Below are positions 50,022 to 59,611 of a stretch of DNA of 64,000 nt, piece by piece; position 1 is the first letter of the stretch, and every line of letters starts with the position of its first letter. The notes below the pieces were generated by a model, which searched no databases, had not been told where the DNA came from, and worked only from the letters and a program-made list of their open reading frames with translations. The stretch covers positions 1 through 64,000 of the forward strand of contig DWZQ01000037.1 in NCBI GenBank assembly GCA_019117485.1, read 5' to 3'. The stretch is from Candidatus Agathobaculum intestinipullorum. Its GTDB lineage: Bacteria; Bacillota; Clostridia; Oscillospirales; Butyricicoccaceae. Both the position numbers and the translations under genes were made by a program.

Positions 50022-50645
50022 TCAGCATCCCGCGTTGCAGCACGCGTTCAGGCAGCAGTTACAGATGGCCAGCTGCACGCACATATCGCACAGGCTTGCC
50101 TCCTGCATCGGCCGGTAGCCGCCGTAGCCGCCCGACATATTCAGATTATTGAGCGCCGTGCGGTACTCCATATTAGACGGGTCCATCTGGCAGGCCTGCG
50201 TATAGGCGCGCGCGGCCTCGTCATACCAGCCCTTGCGGTAGTACACCGTGCCCATCAGGAAGAACCACTCGGCGTCGCGGCCGTTTGCGCGCTGCAAAAG
50301 CTGCTCGGCCATGCCGAGATTGCCCTGGTTGATCGCCTGCCGTACCTGGCTGTACAACGAAGCGTTCGGCCCGCTGTACGCGCGCTGCTGCTGGCTGCCG
50401 CTGTACTGCTGGCCTCCATACTGCTGCCCGCCGCTGGACGCGCCTGCGCCCGACTTGCCCGCGCGCTCGTTCATGATCATGTCGTAGGCCTCGTTGATCT
50501 CCTTCATACGGGCCTCGGCCAGATCGGCCAGCGGGTTGTTGATATAGTTGTCCGGATGATATTTGCGCGCCAGTTCACGGTAAGCGCGTTTGACATCATC
50601 GTCGCTCGTCTGCGGTGTGACGCCGAGCACCTTATAGGGATCCAT
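50022..50645 (-). CDS. J-domain protein with Cys-rich C-terminus
   Basis: MDPYKVLGVTPQTSDDDVKRAYRELARKYHPDNYINN (HPD motif); TPR-like region; tail EASLCDMCVQLAICNCCLNACCNAGC. Confidence 0.9.
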   Translation of the reverse strand: MDPYKVLGVTPQTSDDDVKRAYRELARKYHPDNYINNPLADLAEARMKEINEAYDMIMNERAGKSGAGASSGGQQYGGQQYSGSQQQRAYSGPNASLYSQVRQAINQGNLGMAEQLLQRANGRDAEWFFLMGTVYYRKGWYDEAARAYTQACQMDPSNMEYRTALNNLNMSGGYGGYRPMQEASLCDMCVQLAICNCCLNACCNAGC

Positions 50646-51516
50646 GCTTGCCCCATCCTCCGTTCGTTTGGTACGTCCCGTCCAGCACCTGTTTCGTCAC
50701 CAGCGGCATACCGAGAAAAATGATATTGCGGACAAGGTCCGCGTCCCGGCCGAAATCCAGCAGGTCATACGCCATGCAGATATCGGCCAATGACCGCTCC
50801 AGCGTGCGCTCAAGCGGCTGTCTGATCTCTGTCAGGTCGGGCGATTGCAGCCCGTAACGCAGCACGACCGGGTTGTAATTGCCCTGTTCCAAGTCCTCCG
50901 CCACGTCCTGCGCGGCATCGAGCAGGTAAACCCAGCGCCCGACGTGATAAAACATCTGCCGCAGCACGCGCTCGCGGTCGTCGCCGGTGCGGGGCACCAC
51001 CGCCGCAGTCATGCGGGCGGACGCGTCGGCCGCGCGGTCCATCGAGTCGCAATGGTCGCGCTCGAGCGCCTGCAAATCCTCCAGCGCCGCGATCACCTCG
51101 CGGTCGGCCTCGGGCAGCCTTGCGCGGGCGCGTGCGTAACCACGCCGTCCCAGACGGCACAGCAGCCACGCCAGCGCGCGCTTTGGGCCTTTTTCATCCG
51201 CAAGGCTGTCGCGGAATTTGTGGTAGGTCAGCAGCACGCTCACATCGGCGGCGCGCTCAAGCGCCCCGTCGGGCGCGGCGCATGGGCGCCGGATCAGCGG
51301 GTGCGCATCGCACCGTTTGCGGCAGGGCGGCGCGGTATCCGCCTTGTCAGCGCCGGTCACGAGTGCGTAAAACGTCATGTCATAGCTCAAAAACAGCGTG
51401 TAAAACCGGCCGTACCGTGCGCGGATGGCGTGACACAGCCCGCAGTACACCTGCTGGAACCGGTCGGCCTCCTTGACCCGCAGCTCGGGCTTTACCGGAC
51501 GGATAAAGCCAAACAT
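50632..51516 (-). CDS. DUF5685-family-like protein
   Basis: MFGFIRPVKPELRVKEADRFQQVYCGLCHAIRARYGRFYTLFLSYDMTFYALV; overlaps the J-protein start by 14 nt. Confidence 0.75.
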   Translation of the reverse strand: MFGFIRPVKPELRVKEADRFQQVYCGLCHAIRARYGRFYTLFLSYDMTFYALVTGADKADTAPPCRKRCDAHPLIRRPCAAPDGALERAADVSVLLTYHKFRDSLADEKGPKRALAWLLCRLGRRGYARARARLPEADREVIAALEDLQALERDHCDSMDRAADASARMTAAVVPRTGDDRERVLRQMFYHVGRWVYLLDAAQDVAEDLEQGNYNPVVLRYGLQSPDLTEIRQPLERTLERSLADICMAYDLLDFGRDADLVRNIIFLGMPLVTKQVLDGTYQTNGGWGKHGSL

Positions 51517-51633
51517 GCCATAACCCTTTCCCGCCGTGTTTCCACACGGCCTTAGTATTCAATCTATTCTACCGAACTTTTGCCGATCGCACAAGGGCGA
51601 ACCACACAAAATCAGTAAAAATTCACAAAAAAT

Positions 51634-52047
51634 TCAGAGTACTTTTGTGATTTCAAACGGGACATGGTTCCTTGCCTTCATCCGGCGGCTGTACCACATG
51701 GCAGCGCCGATGCCTGCGGCGAACAACACGCCGCCGCACAGCGCGGACAGTCCCGCGCCCCAGCGCAGGCCGCTACCCATGCCGTATCCGACGAAAAACA
51801 GCACGACCGGCACCAGATATACGAGCCCCGCAATGCCGAGCACCTGCCCGGTTTCACCCTCGATCAGCACGCGCTCGCCCACCTGCGCGTGAGCGCGGTT
51901 GCGCGCGGTGACGTACAACGTCTGGGTTTCCAGCCCGCCGCAGCCGCCGCACTTGGCGCAGTCGTGGCCGCAGGCCGACCGGCGTGTGACCTCGATCTCG
52001 GCCATGCCGCCGGGCAGCACTTTTTTGATTGTTCCCTGTTGGGTCAA
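51634..52047 (-). CDS. SoxR-reducing-system / RseC-family protein
   Basis: RRSACGHDCAKCGGCG cysteine motif followed by two TM helices. Confidence 0.85.
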   Translation of the reverse strand: MTQQGTIKKVLPGGMAEIEVTRRSACGHDCAKCGGCGGLETQTLYVTARNRAHAQVGERVLIEGETGQVLGIAGLVYLVPVVLFFVGYGMGSGLRWGAGLSALCGGVLFAAGIGAAMWYSRRMKARNHVPFEITKVL

Positions 52048-52085
52048 TGGTATCGCTCCGTTTCTTTCTATCGCTTTTGCCGTGC

Positions 52086-53675
52086 TCAGTCGAGCATCGG
52101 CTTATATTCTTCCATAATGCGGTGTGCCGCGCGGATGCCGTCTACCGCTGCGGACAAAATGCCGCCCGCATAGCCCGCGCCCTCCCCGCAAGGGATCAAC
52201 CCCGCGCAGCCAAGGCCGAACAGGTCGTCGCCGCGCTCCATGCGCACCGGCGAGGATGTGCGCGTCTCCGGCCCGGTCAGCAGCGCGTCAGCCGCGTCAA
52301 AGCCGCGGATCTTGCGGCCGAAGTAGGGCAGACTGTCGCGCAGCATGGCCTGCGCAAAATCCGGCAGGCAGGCTGCGGCTTCCCCGAACTGCACCCCGAC
52401 CGGATAAGTCGGCTGCACCGCACCCGCGCGCCTGCTCGGCCGTCCGGCCAGGAAATCGCCCACGCGCTGGCAGGGCGCGCGGTACGAGCCGGTCTGCTCG
52501 TAGGCCGCCCGCTCGATACGGCGCTGCAAAGCCACGCCGCCGAACGGCGTGCCGTCGTCAAAATCCGCCGGGTCGACCGACACAGCAAGCGCCGCGTTGG
52601 CGTTTTTACCGTCACGCGCGTGATAGCTCATGCCGTTGGTGACGACGCTGTTTTCCTCGCTCTGCGCCGCGACGACCACGCCGCCCGGACACATGCAGAA
52701 CGAATAGCAGGCGCGCCCGTCCGCGCGGCGGGACAGGTTATACTCAGCGGGCGGCAGCAGCGGATGCCCCGCATACTTGCCATACAGTGCGCGGTCGATC
52801 TCACTTTGCAAGTGCTCAATGCGCACGCCAACCGAAAACGCTTTCGGGACAAAGTATACCCCGTTTTCGTGCAGCGCAACAAAAGTGTCGCGCGCCGAAT
52901 GTCCAATGGCGATCACCGCGCGCTCACAGGCAATCTCATCGCCGCCCGTGCGCACTGCACGCAGCGCTCCGTTTTGCAGCGAAACGCCGGTCAGCGCGGT
53001 GTGAAAATGCACTTCGCCGCCGTTTTCGATGATGTCGCGCCGCATGGCGCGCACCACGTTTTTCAGGATGTCCGTACCCACATGGGGCTTGGCCTTTTTG
53101 ACGATATCGTCCGGCGCACCGTGCGCGGCCAGCGTGTCGAGCACCGCGCCGCACAGCGGGTCGCCAATGCGGGTAGTCAGCTTGCCGTCCGAATAGGCGC
53201 CCGCACCGCCCTCGCCAAACTGGATGTTACAGTCCAGGTCGAGCGCGCCGCCCGACCAGAACGCTTCCACCGCGCGGTCGCGCGCGCCCAGATCGCCGCC
53301 GCGCTCCAGGACGACAGGCGCATAGCCATGCTTTGCCAGCGTGTAGGCTGCAAACAGTCCGGCAGGCCCCAACCCGACCACGACCGGCCGGTGCTCCAGC
53401 CGCTTGTCCCCGCAGGGGACGGGTGGCCGCGTATCGTCGTGATAACGAACGAAGGGCATTTGCAGTTTTTCTGCAAATGCCTTTTCGTCGATGGGTGCGT
53501 CCAGCCGCACCGTGTATACCCGGAAAATCCGGCCGCGCCGCGCGTCGATACTGACGCGGCTGACCGCTGCCTGTGTCCCGTCGGACAGCAGCCCGGTCAG
53601 GCGGCGCGCCTCGGCAATCGCCTGCTGCTCCGGCTCGTCAAACGGCAGGCGGATGTTGCTAACGGTCAGGCTCAT
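52086..53675 (-). CDS. NAD(P)/FAD-dependent oxidoreductase
   Basis: RPVVVGLGPAGLFAAYTLAKHGYAPVVLERG; C-terminal GLGCAGLIPCGEGAGYAGGILSAAVDGIRAA. Confidence 0.92.
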   Translation of the reverse strand: MSLTVSNIRLPFDEPEQQAIAEARRLTGLLSDGTQAAVSRVSIDARRGRIFRVYTVRLDAPIDEKAFAEKLQMPFVRYHDDTRPPVPCGDKRLEHRPVVVGLGPAGLFAAYTLAKHGYAPVVLERGGDLGARDRAVEAFWSGGALDLDCNIQFGEGGAGAYSDGKLTTRIGDPLCGAVLDTLAAHGAPDDIVKKAKPHVGTDILKNVVRAMRRDIIENGGEVHFHTALTGVSLQNGALRAVRTGGDEIACERAVIAIGHSARDTFVALHENGVYFVPKAFSVGVRIEHLQSEIDRALYGKYAGHPLLPPAEYNLSRRADGRACYSFCMCPGGVVVAAQSEENSVVTNGMSYHARDGKNANAALAVSVDPADFDDGTPFGGVALQRRIERAAYEQTGSYRAPCQRVGDFLAGRPSRRAGAVQPTYPVGVQFGEAAACLPDFAQAMLRDSLPYFGRKIRGFDAADALLTGPETRTSSPVRMERGDDLFGLGCAGLIPCGEGAGYAGGILSAAVDGIRAAHRIMEEYKPMLD

Positions 53676-55066
53676 GAGGCGACTTCCCCGCTTTCCGGGT
53701 CGTCTGCCCCATCCGTCCCGGCGGTATCCGTGGCCTCTCCATCTTCCACGGTTTCCCCGCCGTCGGTGCTCTCGCCGCTTTCCGGGGTCTCTCCGCCGTC
53801 CGTGCCATCAGGCGAGACGATCTGTATCTCTACCTCAACGTCAGTCTGCACGAGCGTCACGCCTGCGGGCAGGCCGGTCGCGGCAATCACGCCCTTAACC
53901 TTGTGCGTACCCGCGCCGAGCGACACCGAATCAAACGTCAGGCCGACCGACAGCGCATTGACATCCACCTGCTCAAGCGCACTTTCGCTGCCACGCAGCT
54001 CGATCTCGACCGACTCAGTCAGCACGCTGACGGTATACGGCGTCTCCGCCTGCGCAGTGTCGGTGGGCACGAACTTGCTCACCTGCACGCTGCGTGTGGC
54101 GACGTTTTCCTCCTCCTTAACGGTCAGCGTGACCTTGGCGGTCGAAGACTGGCCGCTATCCAGCCGCACGCCCTCGGGCAGCGGGATCTCCATTTCGATT
54201 GCAACCCCGGTGCGCGCCGTATCGAGGTCGATCGTGCCGAGGTTGATCTCGGTGATGCCGGCCAGCGTGTTCTGGTCACCGATCAGCGTGACCGCCGCCG
54301 GTTCAATAGACACGTTGACCTGCTCCTGCTTGAGCGTATCGCCATCGGTCAGAGCCACCTTGAGCGGCACGCTCTCGACCGGATAGATCGGCACGCGCAC
54401 CGTAATGGTATCGGTCTGGCAGGTGACGTGCGTGCCTGTAATGGCCTCGCCCGCGTCATTGCGCAGGGAAATGCTGCACTCGCCGGTAAAGGTCGAGGAT
54501 TTACCGTCGACGCTGATCGTACCGTAGGCGTAAGCCACTTCCTTCAGCTCAGCCGCCGGGCCGGAAATCGTGACCTCCTTGGTCGTGGTCGGCTCGGGCG
54601 TGCCTGCGCGGCTACCCTCGGCGGCGGTGCCCGTCGTCTCTACGCGCACCGGCACGGTCGCTGTCGTCACCTCGTCGACCAGCACGCGCACGCGAGACGG
54701 GGTCGTGCCGCGCGACTCGACGCCGGTCACACCGACATACACCTCCGGCACAAGCGTATATTCGCCCGCGCCGTCCGTAATGGTGGACACGTCGACCGAT
54801 ACGCGCACCTTGTTGCGCAGCGTGGAGTTGGTAACCTCATCGAGTGGGCCGTACACCGTTGCGTCTACTACATCGGTATATTCAATCACCGAAAGGTTGT
54901 ACTGCTCCAGCAGTGTGTCCGCCCCGGTAATCGAAACCGGCATGTTGCGGAAGGTATTGCTTTTGGGCGGGTTTTCCACGTCGCGCGCGACCATCCAAAG
55001 CACAAAGCCCATCAGCAGCGCCAGCAGGCGCAGCCAGATATCGTGCTTTTTCATAAACTGCTTCAT
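53672..55066 (-). CDS. cdaR: YbbR-domain protein (CdaR-like)
   Basis: N-terminal TM WLRLLALLMGFVLWMVARD; YbbR-type repeats; overlaps cdaA. Confidence 0.9.
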   Translation of the reverse strand: MKQFMKKHDIWLRLLALLMGFVLWMVARDVENPPKSNTFRNMPVSITGADTLLEQYNLSVIEYTDVVDATVYGPLDEVTNSTLRNKVRVSVDVSTITDGAGEYTLVPEVYVGVTGVESRGTTPSRVRVLVDEVTTATVPVRVETTGTAAEGSRAGTPEPTTTKEVTISGPAAELKEVAYAYGTISVDGKSSTFTGECSISLRNDAGEAITGTHVTCQTDTITVRVPIYPVESVPLKVALTDGDTLKQEQVNVSIEPAAVTLIGDQNTLAGITEINLGTIDLDTARTGVAIEMEIPLPEGVRLDSGQSSTAKVTLTVKEEENVATRSVQVSKFVPTDTAQAETPYTVSVLTESVEIELRGSESALEQVDVNALSVGLTFDSVSLGAGTHKVKGVIAATGLPAGVTLVQTDVEVEIQIVSPDGTDGGETPESGESTDGGETVEDGEATDTAGTDGADDPESGEVAS

Positions 55067-55962
55067 TTACCCGCGCCCCCCTTCCAGATGCTGCGGAGCA
55101 CGGAAATGCGTCTTTTTTCCGTTTTGTTATCGGTGATCAGCTCGGCCTCGAGCACCTTGCGCAGCACATCGGGCGACAGGTGCCGTTTGAGCATGCCGCC
55201 GATGGCGACCGAGATCGCGCCGGTCTCCTCGGAAACGACGACGAGCACGCTGTCCGCGGATTCGCTCATGCCAACCGCCGCGCGATGGCGCGTGCCGAGA
55301 TCGCGTGACAACGTCTGGCTGCCGGAAAGCGGCAACACACAGCCCGCCGCATGGATCTTGCCCGCGCGCATGATGAGCGCGCCGTCGTGCAGCGGGCTGT
55401 TTTTGAAAAAGATGTTCTTGAGCAGTTCGGACGAAGGCACCGCGTCGATCACCGTGCCGGTCGCGACGATCTCGCCCAAACGCTCCTTGCGTTCAAATAC
55501 GATGAGGACACCCGTTTTTGTCTTGGACATATCCGCGCACGCGGCCACCGTCGCGTCGATCGCCGCTTCGGTTGCGTCCGGGTCGTCCGCCGACACCAGC
55601 AGACCGCTGATGTTGCCCTTGCCCAGCTGTTCGAGCAGGCGGCGCAGCTCAGGCTGGAAAATGACGATCGCCGCGGTAACGCCGATGCCCAGCGAACTGC
55701 GCAGGATGAACGAGATCGTCGTCAGCTGTGCAAAGCTGGCCACCACAAAGATCAGCAGCAGCCAGATGATGCCCTTGGCCAGCCGCGCCGCGCTCGTATC
55801 CTTGAGCAGCTTCATCAGACGGTACAGGATATAGCTGACGATCAGGATATCCACAACATCCATGATGCTGACCGTCTTCAGCGCGTACCAGCTGTTGAGC
55901 ACCGAGGTCCACGGGTCGAAATTCTGTAAGTTGGGGCTGAAAAAACTTTGAAAAAACTCCAT
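55063..55962 (-). CDS. cdaA: Diadenylate cyclase (c-di-AMP synthase)
   Basis: Three TM helices; DAC motifs NSPLHDGALIMRAGKIHAAGCVLPLS and LGTRHRAAVG. Confidence 0.96.
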   Translation of the reverse strand: MEFFQSFFSPNLQNFDPWTSVLNSWYALKTVSIMDVVDILIVSYILYRLMKLLKDTSAARLAKGIIWLLLIFVVASFAQLTTISFILRSSLGIGVTAAIVIFQPELRRLLEQLGKGNISGLLVSADDPDATEAAIDATVAACADMSKTKTGVLIVFERKERLGEIVATGTVIDAVPSSELLKNIFFKNSPLHDGALIMRAGKIHAAGCVLPLSGSQTLSRDLGTRHRAAVGMSESADSVLVVVSEETGAISVAIGGMLKRHLSPDVLRKVLEAELITDNKTEKRRISVLRSIWKGGAGK

Positions 55963-56060
55963 ATGGTCACCTGTCCTGTTCCTTTTGCCCTCCGCCGTGC
56001 GGGGAGACAGGATTTTTTCTATATTATACTACCACAATTCCCTGTTTCTGTATAGCGAAT

Positions 56061-57188
56061 TCACAGATTTTTTACGGTTTTGCAAACCGCAGCGGCCGCC
56101 TGCTCGATCTGGCGCGCAGTCGTGTAGAACGAGGCCGAAAAGCGCACCGTGCCGGTATCCTCGGTACCCGCCGTGCGGTGCGCCAGCGGCGCGCAGTGCA
56201 GCCCTGCACGCACGGCAACGCCCTCGCGCGCAAGCCCTTCTGCAATCGTTTCACTCGGCACGCCCGGCACCCGCATAGAAAGCACACCGGTCTGCATGGG
56301 GTGCGCGAAACACTCGACACGCGGCGCCCGCTCCAGCGCGCGCGCCAGCTCACGGATGAGCCGCTGCTCGTGCGCGAGGATGTTCTCCGCCCCAACCGAC
56401 CGCACAAACGCGATACCAGCGGCCAGCCCTGCCGCGCCCGGCAAATTGGGCGTGCCGCTCTCGAGCGCGTCCGGCAGGAAGTCCGGCTGCGTCAGCTGTT
56501 CGGACAGGCTGCCCGTGCCGCCCGCGAGCAGCGGGCGTGCGGCGATGCGGTCGTCCAGCGCGAGCAGCAGCCCGGTACCCTGAGGGCCGTATAGCCCCTT
56601 GTGTCCGGGCATGCAGACCGCCGCAAGACAGGGATACTTTGTCACGTCGATGTCGAGCAATCCTGCCGACTGCGAAGCGTCCAGAATGAGCGGCACGCCC
56701 GCCTCGTCCAACAGCGCCGCGATTTCATCCAGCGGGGCGGCAAAACCGAACACGTTGGACACATGGTTGAGGATAAACAGCTCCGCCCCGTCCGCGATGG
56801 CCTGCCCCGCACGCTGCACCATGCCGTCCGCGTCCCAGAGCGGCGCGTCCAGCACGATGGGGTCAATCCCGCGCAGCGCCAGTGGCCGCATGACCGCGTT
56901 GTGCTCATACCCGCCGACCGCGACGCGCGTGTCCGGCTGCACCAGCGCATGGATGGCCAGATTGAGCGCATGCGTGGCGTTCATCGTCAGCACAACGCGC
57001 GCCGGATCGGCTACGCCGAACAGCGCCGCCGCCTGCTCCCGGCAGGCGTACATCGTCTCGCCCGCGCGCTGGGCGGCTGCGTGGCCGCCGCGCGCATAGC
57101 CTGCCGCACCGCGCAGCGCCTGCCGCACCGCCTCCTCCACTGCGCGCGGCTTGTGCAGCGTGGTCGCCGCGCTGTCCAGATAGATCAT
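56061..57188 (-). CDS. Aminotransferase class V (cysteine desulfurase-like)
   Basis: MIYLDSAATTLHKPRAVEEAV...DASQSAGLLDIDVTKYPCLAAVCMPGHKGLYGPQGTG. Confidence 0.92.
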   Translation of the reverse strand: MIYLDSAATTLHKPRAVEEAVRQALRGAAGYARGGHAAAQRAGETMYACREQAAALFGVADPARVVLTMNATHALNLAIHALVQPDTRVAVGGYEHNAVMRPLALRGIDPIVLDAPLWDADGMVQRAGQAIADGAELFILNHVSNVFGFAAPLDEIAALLDEAGVPLILDASQSAGLLDIDVTKYPCLAAVCMPGHKGLYGPQGTGLLLALDDRIAARPLLAGGTGSLSEQLTQPDFLPDALESGTPNLPGAAGLAAGIAFVRSVGAENILAHEQRLIRELARALERAPRVECFAHPMQTGVLSMRVPGVPSETIAEGLAREGVAVRAGLHCAPLAHRTAGTEDTGTVRFSASFYTTARQIEQAAAAVCKTVKNL

Positions 57189-57424
57189 GTGCCCGCCCCC
57201 TCATCCGGCAGCACTTGACACGGCGAAATGCCAAGCTGCCGCAAGCGGTGCAACGCCTCGTCCGCCTGCCCCGCGCCTACGCGTACCGCCCAGCCACAAG
57301 ACTCCGTGCGGGCGTGTCGCGGCGGGCGGACTACCTCGCCCGGCACGCCCATCTGTCCCAAATGCCGCCGCAGGCCGACCGCCTCGGTCTGGCTGCGGCA
57401 TATCAAAAACGAATATCGGCTCAT
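57185..57424 (-). CDS. DUF3343-like protein
   Basis: MSRYSFLICRSQTEAVGLRRHLGQMGVPGEVVRPPRHARTESCGWAVRV; overlaps the aminotransferase start. Confidence 0.8.
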   Translation of the reverse strand: MSRYSFLICRSQTEAVGLRRHLGQMGVPGEVVRPPRHARTESCGWAVRVGAGQADEALHRLRQLGISPCQVLPDEGAGT

Positions 57425-57532
57425 TGCCGTTCTCTCCCTCCAAGCATAGTCTATTTCCATGCTATGTTGAAAAGGCGCGCAAAGTGTGCTATGCTGTTTT
57501 CGATACAAAAAATCTTCCTTGGAGGGGATAAC

Positions 57533-58744
57533 ATGGAGCTTTCCGACCTTTCCCTGCGCCTGCGCGCGCTCAGCGCGCTGCGCGGCCTACAAAAAACGCC
57601 GCTCGTCCGCGCGGTGATGCACACGCTCGACAGCCTGACACAGGACAGCGCCGCCTTTGCCGACGCCTACGGTGCGCTGTGCGCCGCGCACTATGCCTGC
57701 GGCGATGCATCTCGCACCATTCTGGATGCAGTACACTATGACGTCAACACCCTGACCGATACGCTTGCCGCCCCGGCGGACGCGCTGCTCGATGCAGCCA
57801 CGCGCGATATCCAAACGGTAAACGCACTGCTCGCGCTGGACGGCGCGGCGCTCAAATCAGCCGCGGCCACGCGCTTCGGCACGCCCGCGCTGCTCGAACT
57901 GCCCGACTTCCCGGCAGGCGCACCGCTGCCCTTCCGGGACGGTGCGGCGCTGGCCAGCTACTACCGTGCGCAGGGCTACGGCTTTTTCGCACAGGCGGCC
58001 GCTTTCGCCGTGCAGGACGACGGCTCGGTGCGCCCGATCGTACATCCCGACCCCATCCGGCTGTGCGACCTGCCGGGCTACGAACGCCAGAAGCAGCAGA
58101 TCTTGCAGAACACACGCGCCTTTCTCGGCGGGCGTGAGGCCAATAACATCCTGCTCTATGGCGACAAGGGCACGGGCAAATCCTCGACGGTCAAGGCCGT
58201 GGTCAACGAATACGCCGCACGCGGCCTGAAAATCATCGAGATGTCGCCGCGGCACATCACCTGCTTCCCGCAGATCTTCTCGGAAACGCTGCGCTCGCCG
58301 TTTAAGTTCATCGTATTTCTCGACGACCTTTCCTTCAGCCGCGAAGACGACAACTTTGCCGCGCTCAAGGCGTTCATTGAGGGCGGGTTGGCTGGAAAGC
58401 CGGCCAATCTGGTCATCTACGCGACCAGCAACCGCCGCCACCTGATCCGTGAAAACTTTGCCGACCGCGAGGGCGACGAGGTGCGCGTGCGCGACGGGCT
58501 GGAGACGGTCACGGCGCTGTCCGACCGCTTCGGTCTGGAGATCACGTTCTCCGTGCCGGACAAGGACGAATACCTGTTCATTGTCGACCGGCTGGCCGCC
58601 GAAAGCAGCCTTGCGCTCGAGGACGAACATCTGCACCTGCTGGCCGAGCGGTTCGCGCTGCGCCGCAACGGACGTTCCCCGCGCACCGCGCGTCAGTTCA
58701 TCAGCCAACAACTGGCGGAAAAGTTCGAGAAAACCGAAAAGTAA
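57533..58744 (+). CDS. ATP-binding protein, DUF815 AAA+ family
   Basis: NNILLYGDKGTGKSSTVKAVVNEYAARGLKIIEM; FIVFLDDLSFSREDDNFAALKAFIEGGL; RBS GGAGGGG before ATG 57533. Confidence 0.92.
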   Translation: MELSDLSLRLRALSALRGLQKTPLVRAVMHTLDSLTQDSAAFADAYGALCAAHYACGDASRTILDAVHYDVNTLTDTLAAPADALLDAATRDIQTVNALLALDGAALKSAAATRFGTPALLELPDFPAGAPLPFRDGAALASYYRAQGYGFFAQAAAFAVQDDGSVRPIVHPDPIRLCDLPGYERQKQQILQNTRAFLGGREANNILLYGDKGTGKSSTVKAVVNEYAARGLKIIEMSPRHITCFPQIFSETLRSPFKFIVFLDDLSFSREDDNFAALKAFIEGGLAGKPANLVIYATSNRRHLIRENFADREGDEVRVRDGLETVTALSDRFGLEITFSVPDKDEYLFIVDRLAAESSLALEDEHLHLLAERFALRRNGRSPRTARQFISQQLAEKFEKTEK

Positions 58745-58844
58745 CCGCAAAAATCGCGCCGCACGGCGCGTATACAGCAGAAAAGAACCGCCCTAAAAGG
58801 CGTGGTTCCGTAAGAAAACATTTATGTGAGAGAATCGACGTAGT

Positions 58845-59357
58845 TTAGGCTACGCCGGTTTTCTTTTCTTTTTGGGCTGCTTGGGATTGCTCTCTTGCTT
58901 CCTCAAAATCAAATGCACCAATGAAGTTATAGACAATCTCAATTTCTCTGACCTTAATGCGCGGCTCGTTCTCGTCTGGCGTGTAAACCTCGGAGATATA
59001 AATTTTATCCACGAACTCCCGGAGAACAGAGGCGTCAAGCTGCTGCATATCGGTGTACTTTCTGACCGCTGCAATAAACTGTCTGACGTTGACTTTCTGC
59101 TTCTCCTGTTCCTTGACTTCCTGCCGCAGATGTTCGACAAGATTTGTAAGGTTGGTCTGTTCCAGTTCATAGTCACGGGACAGTTTGATGAAACGCTCGT
59201 CGGAGAGCTTGCCGGAAATGTTATCCTCGTACAGTCGCTTGATGATAACATCCAGCTCGGCAATCCGCTTTTGCGATTGCGCCAGAGTATCTTTCTTTTG
59301 TGCCAGCTCCTTGTCCCGTTCCCGCAGGCTTTGATCTGCGGCCCGCTTCACAAAGTC
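58845..59357 (-). pseudogene. C-terminal remnant of a DUF4368-type serine recombinase
   Basis: DFVKRAADQSLRERDKELAQKKDTLAQSQKRIAELDVIIKRLYEDNISGKLSDERF...; catalytic N-terminus absent. Confidence 0.9.
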
Positions 59358-59601
59358 GTTGCTCAGCCTCCTTCTTCATCAGAAGTTCTTCCGGCGAGGG
59401 CTGCGCCCAGCCGATGGCCGCTTTTTCAATCCCGTCATCGCAGTCCAGGGAATACTGTGCTTTGTAGCGATACATCTTGCGCTCACGGGTCGCCTCAGCT
59501 CGCTTGTCCAGTAGGAATGTTTCGACGATCTCATCGGACACCTCCACAAAGATGTCCGATGTGCAGAACGGATAGTATTGTTTCAGATTGATGGTCTGCA
59601 T
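59352..59601 (-). pseudogene. Truncated sigma-70-like gene, N-terminal half only, fused at its 3' end to the recombinase remnant
   Basis: MQTINLKQYYPFCTSDIFVEVSDEIVETFLLDKRAEATRERKMYRYKAQYSLD...PEELLMKKEAEQRL, then frame diverges; homologous to the next ORF. Confidence 0.82.
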
Positions 59602-59611
59602 AGGCGCGCCC

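Noticed and set aside
52029-55834. Very long plus-strand ORFs (785 aa at 52029-54386 and 643 aa at 53903-55834)
   Set aside because: They are antisense to the well-supported FAD oxidoreductase, cdaR and cdaA genes. The translations are Arg/His/Ala-rich shadow ORFs typical of GC-rich coding DNA.
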